A stretch of DNA of 64,000 nucleotides. It comes from Sphingobium sp. Leaf26 (lineage in GTDB: Bacteria > Pseudomonadota > Alphaproteobacteria > Sphingomonadales > Sphingomonadaceae). Of this stretch, positions 40,944-49,609 are shown in pieces. The stretch's first letter is position 1. Each line of letters begins with the position of its first letter. A program made the translations under genes and the position numbers. The stretch lies in contig NZ_LMKV01000032.1 in NCBI RefSeq assembly GCF_001421665.1, positions 109,946-173,945 of the forward strand. The letters are read 5' to 3'. Under the pieces are notes generated by a model, which did no database searches, was not told the DNA's origin, and worked only from the letters and a program-made list of their open reading frames with translations.

Positions 40944-42083
40944 TCAGAAAGGCTGGTTCAGCCGGTCTAGTGCGCCTTCCAGCAAAGCGGCATGTTCCTG
41001 TGGTGGCCGGTGGGACAGTTGCAGGCGACCGATACCGACACTGCTGTCGATCACATCGCGGCAACGCGCGTAACGGCGCTCTTCATAAGCGGCGAGGCCG
41101 GAGGCGATGTCCGGCGCCTTTGCCAGTTCTTCGGCCAGGACGATACCGCTTTCCACGGCCATGCCGGCGCCCGATGCCAGATGCGGGGTCGTCGCATGGG
41201 CTGCGTCCCCGACCAGCACGATCCGTCCATTGGACCAGGGGCGTGGTTGGAGCGCGGCGGCCAGCGGACGATAGTTGATCCAGGTGTCGCGCGTCATCGT
41301 GTCGCGAATCCAGCCGGCATTGCCGCCGAAATCCCTGAGCAGATGGCGGAGGGTGGAGAAGAGTTCATCCTGGGTCATGAAGGATTCGCGGTCCTCATGC
41401 GGCGTCAGCATCCACATATAGACGGTGTCCGGTCCACAGGCGGTGATGCCGCATGGGTTTTCATGCCCAAGGTAGAATTCTCCCGCATCCAGTCCGGGCG
41501 GCCTGGCGATCGAAATGCGCCAGCAGCCTTGTCCCGTCGGCTGTGGTGGTTCCATGTGCGGAAACGCGATCGTGCGAACGCTGGAGGCGACGCTGTCCGC
41601 GCCGACCACCAGATCATAGCGGCCGCGCGATCCGTCCGAGAACGTCACGTCGACGCCGTCCGCATCATGGTCAAGGGCGGTCACGGTCAGGCCCAGGCGG
41701 ACCGGGATGTCCAGTTCCTTCACACGCTCCTGCATGATCCTGTGCAGCACCGGCCGCATGATGCCACCCGTTGCCGGCAGCCCCTCCTCGATCACCGGTT
41801 CTTCCAGATCATGGAGGTGCGTGCCGTCGAAACGGAACAGCCGGGTCTTGTTGGTTATGGCGCCGGCCTGCTTGATCGGCTCCAGCAGGCCGAGGTGGCG
41901 ATAGGCGCGCAGGGTCGGTCCGGTGATCGTGATCCCGGCGCCGTAGACGCGCCATTCCGGGTCAAGGTCGATCAGTTCTGTCCGAACGCCCCTTTCCACA
42001 AGACTGATGGCCGTCGCCATCCCGCCGATGCCTCCGCCAACGACAAGCGCCGTTGCGATACTCCCGATTACATCCTCTGCCAT
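40944..42083 (-). CDS. FAD-dependent aromatic monooxygenase (salicylate/6-hydroxynicotinate hydroxylase type)
   Basis: The 379-residue protein has the three motifs of class A flavin hydroxylases: GGGIGGMATAISL (dinucleotide binding), LVVGADSVASSVR (the GD/DG motif) and GRIVLVGDAAHATTPHLASG (ribityl binding). These enzymes hydroxylate an activated ring, often with decarboxylation, at the cost of NAD(P)H. The start at 42083 is uncertain because no good ribosome-binding site is seen; an ATG 20 codons upstream is possible. It is alone leftward, converging with the SDR and divergent from a TonB receptor. Confidence 0.88.
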   Translation of the reverse strand: MAEDVIGSIATALVVGGGIGGMATAISLVERGVRTELIDLDPEWRVYGAGITITGPTLRAYRHLGLLEPIKQAGAITNKTRLFRFDGTHLHDLEEPVIEEGLPATGGIMRPVLHRIMQERVKELDIPVRLGLTVTALDHDADGVDVTFSDGSRGRYDLVVGADSVASSVRTIAFPHMEPPQPTGQGCWRISIARPPGLDAGEFYLGHENPCGITACGPDTVYMWMLTPHEDRESFMTQDELFSTLRHLLRDFGGNAGWIRDTMTRDTWINYRPLAAALQPRPWSNGRIVLVGDAAHATTPHLASGAGMAVESGIVLAEELAKAPDIASGLAAYEERRYARCRDVIDSSVGIGRLQLSHRPPQEHAALLEGALDRLNQPF

Positions 42084-42261
42084 GGGATCATGGTTGGACG
42101 GGCCGGGGCGGCAGGACAAATTCTTCCTGTCGATGCGACGCATCCATCCGGTCGTTTCGTGGTCGTCCCTGTGGGCAGATAGGTGCCATCCAGCAAATCA
42201 ATGTGACTTTTCCGCCGCGCTCTCCAGAATTGGCCAAAATCAAATCATCAGGGAGAGGATC

Positions 42262-44706
42262 ATGCGTACCCTTTTATTGGCGACCACCGCCTTTACAGGA
42301 TTGATGGCGGCCATGCCGGTGCAGGCACAAACGGCCGACCAGGCGGCGCAAGGCGCGGTTGGGCTGGACGAAATCGTCGTTACCGCCCAGCGCAAGGAAG
42401 AAAGCGCGCAGAAAGCCGCCGTCGCCATCGATGCGGTCACGGGCAACGACCTGTTGCAGCAGGGCATCACCAGGGCCGAAGACATCACCAAGACCGTGCC
42501 GGCCATCAGCATCACCAATGGCGGCGGTTCCAACACATCCATCTTCATCCGCGGCGTCGGCAACATCACGTCGAGCAGCTATAATGACCCGGCGGTGACG
42601 CCCAGCTATGACGGGGTGGTGCTGGCCCGCGCGGCGGGTGCCTTTGGCTCGGCCTTCTACGATCTGGCCCGTGTCGAGGTGTTGAAGGGGCCGCAGGGCA
42701 TTCTCTATGGTCGCAACGCTACGGGTGGCGCGGTCAACATCATTCCTGCCCATCCGGAAATCGGCCGCAACGGCGCCGGATTCAATTTTTCCTATGGTAA
42801 TTATGACGCCGTCAATGTCGACGGCTATGTCAACCTGAGCACCAGCGACAATAGCGCGCTGCGTTTTGCCACGACGCGGCAGGTGCGCGACGGGTTCAAT
42901 CGCGACGGCAGCGACGATCTGGACCGTAGCGGCCTGCGCGGCCAGTTCCTGATCGAGCCGAGCGAGGATGTCAGCCTGCGCATCGGCGCGGACTGGACCA
43001 AGGTGGGTGGCGTCGGCCCCGGCGGCAGCTATATCGGTGCCTTCACGCCCGGCGCGTCGGGCTATACGTTCACAAAATCGCCGTTCGATGCGTCCGAAGG
43101 CTTCAATACCGACGCGGCCAATGCCTATCGCCAGACCTTGCTCGGTGCGCCGGGCTTCGGGTTCCTCAATGCCATGAACCAGGATGCGTCGGTCGATTAT
43201 ACCTATTGGGGCGTCAATGCGGAACTGAACTGGAAGACCGATATCGGCACCTTCACCCTGATTCCGGCCTATCGCCAGTCGAAGGGGGAAACCTTCTTCT
43301 ACGGACCTGCCTTCAATACCGCGTATAATTGGGAGAAGGACAGCCAATATAGCCTGGAAGCGCGCCTCGCTGGATCGGTCGGCATGGTCGACTATGTGCT
43401 GGGCGGTTTCTACTTCAACGAAACGATCGATGCGAAGAACGAATATAATCAGGAATTCGTCCTGCCGATCCAGTCCTATACCCATAAGACGAAGAGCTGG
43501 GCTGCGTTCGGCCAGTTGACCGCCAACGTCACCGATCGGTTCCGGCTGGTCGGCGGTGCACGCTATACCCGTGACAAGAAGTCGATGGATGGCATCATCA
43601 ATAACTTCATCACCTTCTGCGGCGGTTTGCCGCCGGCGAATATCACGCCGCCGGCCTCCTTCGCCGCCGGCTGCGCGGCGCCCGGCGCTTTGCCGCATTA
43701 TCCCAATTTCCTGACGACCGCCGACACGGTGAACTGGCTGGCCAGCAATGGCTGGATCGCGGCCGGCAGCACGGATCAGGCAAATGCGCAGGTCTTTCCG
43801 CTGCTCAATGGCACCGGCACGATCCTGAAGACCTATAACCCGGTCGTGGACAGCGGCACCTATTCGCGGGTGACGTGGAAGGCGTCGGCGGAATTCGACC
43901 TTGGTCCGCAGAACCTGCTCTACGCCACGGTCGAGACCGGCTATCGTGCGGGCGGTTTCCAGTTGGCGGAGGGCAAGTCGCGGTACGATCCGGAATTCAT
44001 CACCGCCTACACCATCGGGTCGAAGAACCGCTTCTTCAACAATCGCGTCCAGCTCAATCTCGAAGGCTTCTACTGGAAATATAAGGACCAGCAGATCACC
44101 TATTTCACCGTCGACACCAGCGGTACGCTGATCAATTCGAACGAGAATGCCGGCAAGGCGACGATCAAGGGCTTCGACGTCGATGCGATGGTCAAGGCGA
44201 CCCGGACGACGACGCTCAATGCCAAGGTGCAGTATCTCAAGGCCACCTATGACGACCTGCACCTCTATACCGCATCGCCGCGCGACAATATCAACTGCGC
44301 CTTCACGCTGACGGGCGGCACGGCGGGCGGCGCGCCGGTGAAGGACTTCAACTGTTCGGGCAAGCCGCTGCTGTTCTCGCCCAAATGGACCATCAATCTG
44401 GGGGCGGAGCAGGTGATACCGCTCAGTGACAGGCTGGAACTGGTCGGCAATGTGGCGACCGCCTGGCGCGCCTCTCAATATGGCGCTTTCGAATATCTCG
44501 ATTTCGAACGCATCCCGGCCTATTGGCAGACGGACCTCAACCTGACCCTGCGGTCAGCCGATCGCGGCTGGTCGGTTGGCGGGTTCATCTACAATCTGGA
44601 GGACAAGCGCCGCATTTCCACGCCGCAGCGCTCGCCGATCGGCATGGCGGTCGCCCGCTTCGGCGCGCCGCGCACCTATGGGCTGCGCCTGTCGGCGGAA
44701 TTCTGA
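42262..44706 (+). CDS. TonB-dependent outer-membrane receptor
   Basis: The 814-residue protein has a signal peptide (cleavage near PVQAQT, residue 23), TonB box DEIVVTAQRKEE, a plug with FIRGVGN and RVEVLKGPQGILYGRNATGG, and a barrel ending TYGLRLSAEF. The gene has GGGAGAGG seven bases before its ATG. The sulfatase that follows after 67 bases suggests uptake of a sulfate ester. A GGACAGG/CCTGTCC inverted repeat (44716-44747) lies in the spacer between them and may lower read-through. Confidence 0.94.
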   Translation: MRTLLLATTAFTGLMAAMPVQAQTADQAAQGAVGLDEIVVTAQRKEESAQKAAVAIDAVTGNDLLQQGITRAEDITKTVPAISITNGGGSNTSIFIRGVGNITSSSYNDPAVTPSYDGVVLARAAGAFGSAFYDLARVEVLKGPQGILYGRNATGGAVNIIPAHPEIGRNGAGFNFSYGNYDAVNVDGYVNLSTSDNSALRFATTRQVRDGFNRDGSDDLDRSGLRGQFLIEPSEDVSLRIGADWTKVGGVGPGGSYIGAFTPGASGYTFTKSPFDASEGFNTDAANAYRQTLLGAPGFGFLNAMNQDASVDYTYWGVNAELNWKTDIGTFTLIPAYRQSKGETFFYGPAFNTAYNWEKDSQYSLEARLAGSVGMVDYVLGGFYFNETIDAKNEYNQEFVLPIQSYTHKTKSWAAFGQLTANVTDRFRLVGGARYTRDKKSMDGIINNFITFCGGLPPANITPPASFAAGCAAPGALPHYPNFLTTADTVNWLASNGWIAAGSTDQANAQVFPLLNGTGTILKTYNPVVDSGTYSRVTWKASAEFDLGPQNLLYATVETGYRAGGFQLAEGKSRYDPEFITAYTIGSKNRFFNNRVQLNLEGFYWKYKDQQITYFTVDTSGTLINSNENAGKATIKGFDVDAMVKATRTTTLNAKVQYLKATYDDLHLYTASPRDNINCAFTLTGGTAGGAPVKDFNCSGKPLLFSPKWTINLGAEQVIPLSDRLELVGNVATAWRASQYGAFEYLDFERIPAYWQTDLNLTLRSADRGWSVGGFIYNLEDKRRISTPQRSPIGMAVARFGAPRTYGLRLSAEF

Positions 44707-44715
44707 GCTATAGAT

Positions 44716-44747
44716 GGACAGGAAGGGAGCAGGTCGCGCGCCTGTCC
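44716..44747 (+). promoter_or_regulatory. inverted repeat between TonB receptor and sulfatase
   Basis: GGACAGG (44716-44722) and CCTGTCC (44741-44747) are perfect arms around an 18-base loop. There is no T-run. It may act as an attenuator or processing site between receptor and sulfatase transcripts. Confidence 0.35.
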
Positions 44748-44773
44748 CCTTCGACAATATAGAGGAGAGAGCA

Positions 44774-46162
44774 TTGCAGGTCGATCGGCGGTCATTCATG
44801 CGGGGCGCGGGCGCGCTGGGGGCACTGGCAGCGACGGGGGACGCCCATGCCGCCTCCACCAAGGTCAAGCGGCCCAACATCATCTTCATCATGGCCGACG
44901 ATCTGGGCTATGCCGACCTGTCCTGCACGGGGTCGCACCATATCAGGACACCTGCGATCGACAGCATCGCCGCGCAGGGCATTCACCTCAGGCAGGGTTA
45001 TGCCAACAGTTCCATCTGTTCGCCGACCCGCACCGCGTTGCTGACCGGTTGTTACCAATATCGCTTCGCCATCGGGATCGAGGAACCGCTGGGACCGGCC
45101 GCGCCGGAAGGGATCGGCGTGCCGCTCGACCGGCCGACGATCGCCTCGGTCATGCGGGCGATCGGCTATCGCACGACATTGATCGGCAAATGGCATCTGG
45201 GCGAGCCGCCCAAGCATAGCCCGTTGCACCATGGCTATGACGCGTTTTTCGGCATCGTCGAAGGCGCGGCCGACTATTTCCGCCATCATATGGTGATGGG
45301 TGGCAAGGATGTCGGCATCGGCCTGGCACAGGGCGACACGCCGATCGAGCGCAACGGCTATCTGACCGACCTGTTCGGGGACGAGGCGGTCAGGACGATC
45401 GAGCAGGCCGGTGACACACCCTTCTTCATGAGTCTGCACTTCAACGCACCGCACTGGCCATGGGAAGGGCGCGAGGATGCCGCGGTGGCGGCGACGCTGG
45501 GCGCGTCTTTCCATTATAATGGCGGCAGCCTCGCCAAATATAAGGACATGGTCGAGGCGATGGACCAGAATGTCGCCAAATTGCTCGCCGCGCTGGAACG
45601 CAGCGGGAAGGCGGATGATACGATCGTCATCTTCACCAGCGACAATGGCGGGGAGCGTTTTTCCGAGACCTGGCCTTTCACCGGGATCAAGGGCGAGTTG
45701 CTGGAGGGCGGCATTCGCGTGCCGCTGCTGATGCGCTGGCCAGGCAAGATCGCGGCGGGTTCCAGGTCCGATCAGGTGATGATCTCGATGGATTTCCTGC
45801 CGACCCTGCTGGCGATGGCGGGGGGCAACGTCGCCAAAGCCGGGACGTTCGACGGCATGGACCTGTCGGGCCAACTGACCGGCAAGGCGATGCCGGTAAA
45901 GCGCGCGCTCTACTGGCGTTACAAGGGCAATGGGCAGGCGGCGCTGCGTGACGGCGACTGGAAATATCTGAAGCTGGGCGGGAAGGAGCATCTGTTCAAC
46001 CTGGCGCAGGATGAGCGGGAACGGGCCGACCATGTCACCGACGATCCGGCCCGGCTGAAGGCGATGCGGCTGCAATGGGATAGCTGGAATGCGCAGATGC
46101 TGCCCTATCCGCTCGGCAGTTTCAGCGAAGATGTGCGGGACCATTATGCGGATCGGTATTGA
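44774..46162 (+). CDS. exported type I sulfatase
   Basis: The 462-residue protein begins with a twin-arginine signal (VDRRSFMRGAGALGALAA, ending GDAHA), so it is exported folded to the periplasm. The sulfatase core has NIIFIMADDLGYADL with metal-binding Asp residues, the CSPTR formylglycine motif (Cys about residue 81) followed by TALLTG, GKWHLG, and FTSDNGG. It hydrolyses a sulfate ester. The start is a TTG at 44774 with AGAGGAGAGA before it. The Cys must be converted to formylglycine, but no converting enzyme is seen in this window. It lies between the TonB receptor and an epimerase-like gene. Confidence 0.93.
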   Translation: MQVDRRSFMRGAGALGALAATGDAHAASTKVKRPNIIFIMADDLGYADLSCTGSHHIRTPAIDSIAAQGIHLRQGYANSSICSPTRTALLTGCYQYRFAIGIEEPLGPAAPEGIGVPLDRPTIASVMRAIGYRTTLIGKWHLGEPPKHSPLHHGYDAFFGIVEGAADYFRHHMVMGGKDVGIGLAQGDTPIERNGYLTDLFGDEAVRTIEQAGDTPFFMSLHFNAPHWPWEGREDAAVAATLGASFHYNGGSLAKYKDMVEAMDQNVAKLLAALERSGKADDTIVIFTSDNGGERFSETWPFTGIKGELLEGGIRVPLLMRWPGKIAAGSRSDQVMISMDFLPTLLAMAGGNVAKAGTFDGMDLSGQLTGKAMPVKRALYWRYKGNGQAALRDGDWKYLKLGGKEHLFNLAQDERERADHVTDDPARLKAMRLQWDSWNAQMLPYPLGSFSEDVRDHYADRY

Positions 46163-46165
46163 CGC

Positions 46166-47095
46166 ATGACGATGATCGTGACGGGCGCAGGGGGCTTTGT
46201 TGGCCGCCACCTGGTGCAACGGTTGCTGGCGGCGGGGCATGCGGTCGTGGGCATGGATACGACCGCCGGCGGCATTCCTGCTGGCGCGCGGCCTGTCGTG
46301 GGCGACATCTGTTCTGCCGAAGTGCGGGCGGAGGCGCTGGCTGATGGCTGCACGGCGCTGGTCCATCTGGCCACCGTGCCGGGCGGCGCGGCGGAGGCCG
46401 ATCCGGCGGCGTCGCGCCGGGTGAATATCGACGCCATGTACGACCTGCTGGACGCGGCGAAGGCGGCGGGCGATCGGCCCCGCATCGTCTATGCCAGCTC
46501 GATCGCCGTGTTCGGCGATCCCCTGCCGGCGCACGGTGTGGACGACCAGACCCCGCTGGCGCCGCGCATGGTCTATGGCGGGCACAAGGCGATGATGGAG
46601 GTCGCCGTCGCGATGATGCACCATCGCGGCGAAATCGAAGGGGTGAGCATTCGCCTGCCCGCTATCCTCGCCCGTCCGAAGGGGCCGTCCGGCATGAAGT
46701 CTGCCTTCATGAGCGACCTGTTCCATGCGCTGCGGGCGGGCGCGCCTTTCATCTGCCCGGTGTCGGCGGGCGCGACCATCTGGGCGCAGTCGGTCAGCCG
46801 CTGTGCCGACAATCTGCTGCATGCCGTCAGCATGGACCCGTCGCTCATGCCGGCGACGCGGGTCGTGACGCTGCCGGCGCAGCGTGTCGCCATGGGCGAT
46901 CTGGCGGCGGAAATCGCCCGCCAGTGCGGCACGTCCGCCGATCTGGTCCGCTATCGCCCGGACGCCGTGCTGGAGGCGGCCTTTGGCGCGCATCCGCCCT
47001 TGTCCACGCCCGCCGCCGATCGTGCCGGCTTTGTCCATGATGGCGATCCTGCTAGATTGGTCGCCAACGCATTGTCGGTAATAGCGGCAGGCTGA
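46166..47095 (+). CDS. NAD-dependent epimerase/dehydratase-family protein (DenD-like)
   Basis: The 309-residue extended SDR has the GAGGFVGRHLVQRLL cofactor loop and an active site with YASSIAVFG and YGGHK (Tyr, Lys). The segments SIRLPAILARPKGPSG and PFICPVS match the D-erythronate-dehydrogenase group of this family. It begins three bases after the sulfatase stop, so it is co-translated. It may oxidise a sugar acid or hydroxy acid, but the tie to a desulfated substrate is an inference only. Confidence 0.88.
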   Translation: MTMIVTGAGGFVGRHLVQRLLAAGHAVVGMDTTAGGIPAGARPVVGDICSAEVRAEALADGCTALVHLATVPGGAAEADPAASRRVNIDAMYDLLDAAKAAGDRPRIVYASSIAVFGDPLPAHGVDDQTPLAPRMVYGGHKAMMEVAVAMMHHRGEIEGVSIRLPAILARPKGPSGMKSAFMSDLFHALRAGAPFICPVSAGATIWAQSVSRCADNLLHAVSMDPSLMPATRVVTLPAQRVAMGDLAAEIARQCGTSADLVRYRPDAVLEAAFGAHPPLSTPAADRAGFVHDGDPARLVANALSVIAAG

Positions 47096-47114
47096 AAAAA
47101 AGGAGGAGAGCGAC

Positions 47115-48122
47115 ATGCGGTTCGACAGGCTGGATCTCAATCTGCTGGTGGCGCTCGATGCGCTGCTGAGCGAGCGCAGCGTCAGCCTGGCGGCGGACCG
47201 CATCTGCCTGTCGCAGTCGGCGACTTCCTCCGCTTTGGGGCGGCTGCGCGAATATTTTGCCGATGACCTGCTGGTGCAGAAGGGGCGGCAGATGGTGCTG
47301 ACCGCACGCGCCGAGGGACTGGTCTATCCGGTGCGCGCGGTGCTGGAGCAGATACGCACCACCATCGCCGTGCCGCCACCGTTCGATCCGGCGATATCGG
47401 ACCGCACGATCCGGATCATGGCGTCGGATTATATGACCGAAGTGCTGCTGGCCGGGGCGATGAACGATCTGCAAAGGCAGGCGCCCGGCATGCGGTTCGA
47501 GATCCAGTCGCTGACCGAAGTGTTGCTGGAATCGCTGGAGCGTGGCGCGATCGACCTTCTCGTGACCATCGACTATGCGATTTCCGCCGATCATCCGAGC
47601 CAGATATTGTTCGAGGATGATTATGTCGTCGTCGGCTGGAACGGCAATTCCGCCATGGCCGAACCGATGACCAAGGATCGCTATTTCGAGATGGGGCATG
47701 TCACCGCCCGTTTCGGCCGGGCGCGGGTTTCGGCGTTCGAGGACTGGTTCGTGCGCCGGCAGAAGCGGCAGCGCCGGATCGAGATCGTGACGCACAGCTT
47801 CCTGTCGATGGCCGGGCTGGTCATCGGCTCCAACCGGATCGCGACCATGCACCGGCGTCTGGCCACGCGGATGGCGGAATATCTGCCGCTGACGCTGCAC
47901 GAGGTGCCGATGGACATTCCGCCGATCCGGGAGGCGATCCAGTGGCATATCTCCAGCAACAACGATCCGGCGATCCGCTGGGTGGTGGAACGGATCGTCG
48001 CCGGGGCGCAGACGCCGGCAGGCACGCAGGGCAGCGTCGTGTGCTTTGAAGCGGCACGCATATCCCGCGAGGAACTGGCGGCGCAGTTTCTGAGCGATGC
48101 CACGCCCAAAGCGCGTAACTGA
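47115..48122 (+). CDS. LysR-family transcriptional regulator (NodD-like)
   Basis: The 335-residue protein has the LysR DNA-binding domain at residues about 5-64 (DLNLLVALDALLSERSVSLA, then ICLSQSATSSALGRLREYFAD) and an effector domain with MASDYMTEVLLAGA. The FDRLDLNLL start and MASDYMTEVL are typical of the NodD subgroup, which responds to aromatic signals such as flavonoids. It follows the epimerase gene by 19 bases with AAAAAAAGGAGGAG as ribosome-binding site. It probably controls the receptor-sulfatase-epimerase unit or the adjacent flavin monooxygenase. Confidence 0.9.
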   Translation: MRFDRLDLNLLVALDALLSERSVSLAADRICLSQSATSSALGRLREYFADDLLVQKGRQMVLTARAEGLVYPVRAVLEQIRTTIAVPPPFDPAISDRTIRIMASDYMTEVLLAGAMNDLQRQAPGMRFEIQSLTEVLLESLERGAIDLLVTIDYAISADHPSQILFEDDYVVVGWNGNSAMAEPMTKDRYFEMGHVTARFGRARVSAFEDWFVRRQKRQRRIEIVTHSFLSMAGLVIGSNRIATMHRRLATRMAEYLPLTLHEVPMDIPPIREAIQWHISSNNDPAIRWVVERIVAGAQTPAGTQGSVVCFEAARISREELAAQFLSDATPKARN

Positions 48123-48265
48123 GGCCCCGCCAATGTTGGAATGTCGCGCCTTAACTTCGCACATTTCCCGCATATTCGGACATTTTATTACGCCGTGTCG
48201 ATCCTATCGGAAAGCGGGACGGCCAGTATAGCGATCGCGCGGCCTGTAGGACAGGAAGTGGTCCC

Positions 48266-48703
48266 CTATGGCTGGGCGTCGAAGATATGGCGGGCTTCCT
48301 CTATCTCTTCCCGCCTGGCCTGTGTCCAGCCGAGCAGCCGTTTCGCTTCGGCCAGCAATGCCTGTCCCAGCGCCGTCAGGGCATAGCCGACCCTGGGTGG
48401 GACATCGCCGCTGACCGACCGCGATACGATGCCGTTGCGTTCCAGCAGGCGCAGCTTGAGGGTCAGCACACGCTGCGAAATGCCGCCTTCCGCACTCATC
48501 CGGTCGAGCAGGCGGCGCAGTTCGGCATGACGGAAGGGGCCGACGTCCAGCAGCAGCAGGATCAGCATCGACCAGCGATCGCCGAGCAGGCCAAAGATGG
48601 TGCGGATCGGTGCATCCTGCTCCGCGCCATGATCTTGCATGTCCTGCGCCAATGCCGTCAACCGGGCACGGCAGGCAGGGTCGAAATCGTCGAAGTCGCT
48701 CAT
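48266..48703 (-). CDS. HxlR-family transcriptional regulator
   Basis: The 145-residue winged helix-turn-helix protein reads IFGLLGDRWSMLILLLLDVG, FRHAELRRLLDRM, ISQRVLTLKLRLLERNGIVS, then GYALTALGQALL. This is the HxlR arrangement; members sense aldehydes, quinones or other electrophiles. The only Cys (residue 11) lies outside the usual sensor position. It diverges from the SDR/flavoprotein/VOC operon with a GGCAC/GTGCC palindrome between and is its likely repressor. Confidence 0.9.
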   Translation of the reverse strand: MSDFDDFDPACRARLTALAQDMQDHGAEQDAPIRTIFGLLGDRWSMLILLLLDVGPFRHAELRRLLDRMSAEGGISQRVLTLKLRLLERNGIVSRSVSGDVPPRVGYALTALGQALLAEAKRLLGWTQARREEIEEARHIFDAQP

Positions 48704-48719
48704 CGCTCGCTATTTGGAA

Positions 48720-48735
48720 GGCACAAAAAAGTGCC
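48720..48735. promoter_or_regulatory. HxlR operator candidate
   Basis: GGCAC-AAAAAA-GTGCC is a perfect palindrome 17 bases upstream of the HxlR start. A second, less regular GGCAGGCAC...GCTTTGCC lies at 48750-48774 next to the SDR start. Both fill the divergent promoter. Confidence 0.6.
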
Positions 48736-48799
48736 GTCTTCTCCCCTTTGGCAGGCACATTATGATGCTTTGCCAGAAGATCAAGCAAAGGAGAGGGCG

Positions 48800-49609
48800 A
48801 TGGTGTCGGATGCAATCCGTCTCGATGGAAAGGTGGCGGTCATTACCGGCGGCGCAGGCGGGATCGGCGCCGCCACGGCGCGATTGATGGCGGCGCGGGG
48901 CGCCAGGGTGGCGATCGCCGATATCGCGATCGACGCCGCCAGGGCGCTGGCGGACGGGCTGCCCGGTGCGATCGCCGTGCCGCTCGACCTGGAAGATGAA
49001 GCGTCGATCCAGACCATGGTGGCGACCGTGGTGGACCATCATGGACGGCTGGATATCCTGCATAACAATGCCGCCCTGCTTGGACCCGATATCGCACGGC
49101 AGGATGGCGATATCGAGCATATGGGGACGGCGCTGTGGGACCGGACCTATGCGGTCAATGTGCGCGGGACGATGATCGCCTGTCGCGCCGCCCTGCCGCA
49201 TCTGCGGGCAAGTCGCGGCAATATCGTCAATACCGTCAGCAACCTTGCCTTGCAGGGGCATCTGATTCAGGCGGCCTATAGCGCGTCCAAGGCGGCGATC
49301 ATCCAGATGACGCGCTCCATCGCCACCAGCCACGGCGCGCTGGGCGTGCGTTGCAACGCCGTCGCACCCGGCATGACACTGACGCCTGCCCTGCGCGAAG
49401 CCTTCCCGCCAGCCCTTCGACAGGCAGTCGAGGCGGAAACGCTGCGCGACCGGCTGGGCGAGCCGGAGGATATTGCCGAGGTCGTCGCCTTCCTGGCGTC
49501 CGACGCGGCGCGCAACGTCACCGGGCAATTGCTGGTCGCCGATGGCGGCTGCGCCAGCCATGTGCCGGGCATCGCGCAATTCCGGGCCTTTTTCGGAGAG
49601 CATCCATGA
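48800..49609 (+). CDS. short-chain dehydrogenase/reductase
   Basis: The 269-residue SDR has TGGAGGIGAATARLM, LHNNAALLG and a complete catalytic set (NTVSNLALQG with Ser, AAYSASKAA with Tyr and Lys), and ends in a VADGGCASHVPG tail. AAAGGAGAGGG lies upstream of the ATG at 48800. It heads the HxlR-controlled operon, and its last four bases overlap the start of the flavoprotein gene. It probably oxidises an alcohol formed or used by the next enzymes. The substrate is unknown. Confidence 0.9.
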   Translation: MVSDAIRLDGKVAVITGGAGGIGAATARLMAARGARVAIADIAIDAARALADGLPGAIAVPLDLEDEASIQTMVATVVDHHGRLDILHNNAALLGPDIARQDGDIEHMGTALWDRTYAVNVRGTMIACRAALPHLRASRGNIVNTVSNLALQGHLIQAAYSASKAAIIQMTRSIATSHGALGVRCNAVAPGMTLTPALREAFPPALRQAVEAETLRDRLGEPEDIAEVVAFLASDAARNVTGQLLVADGGCASHVPGIAQFRAFFGEHP

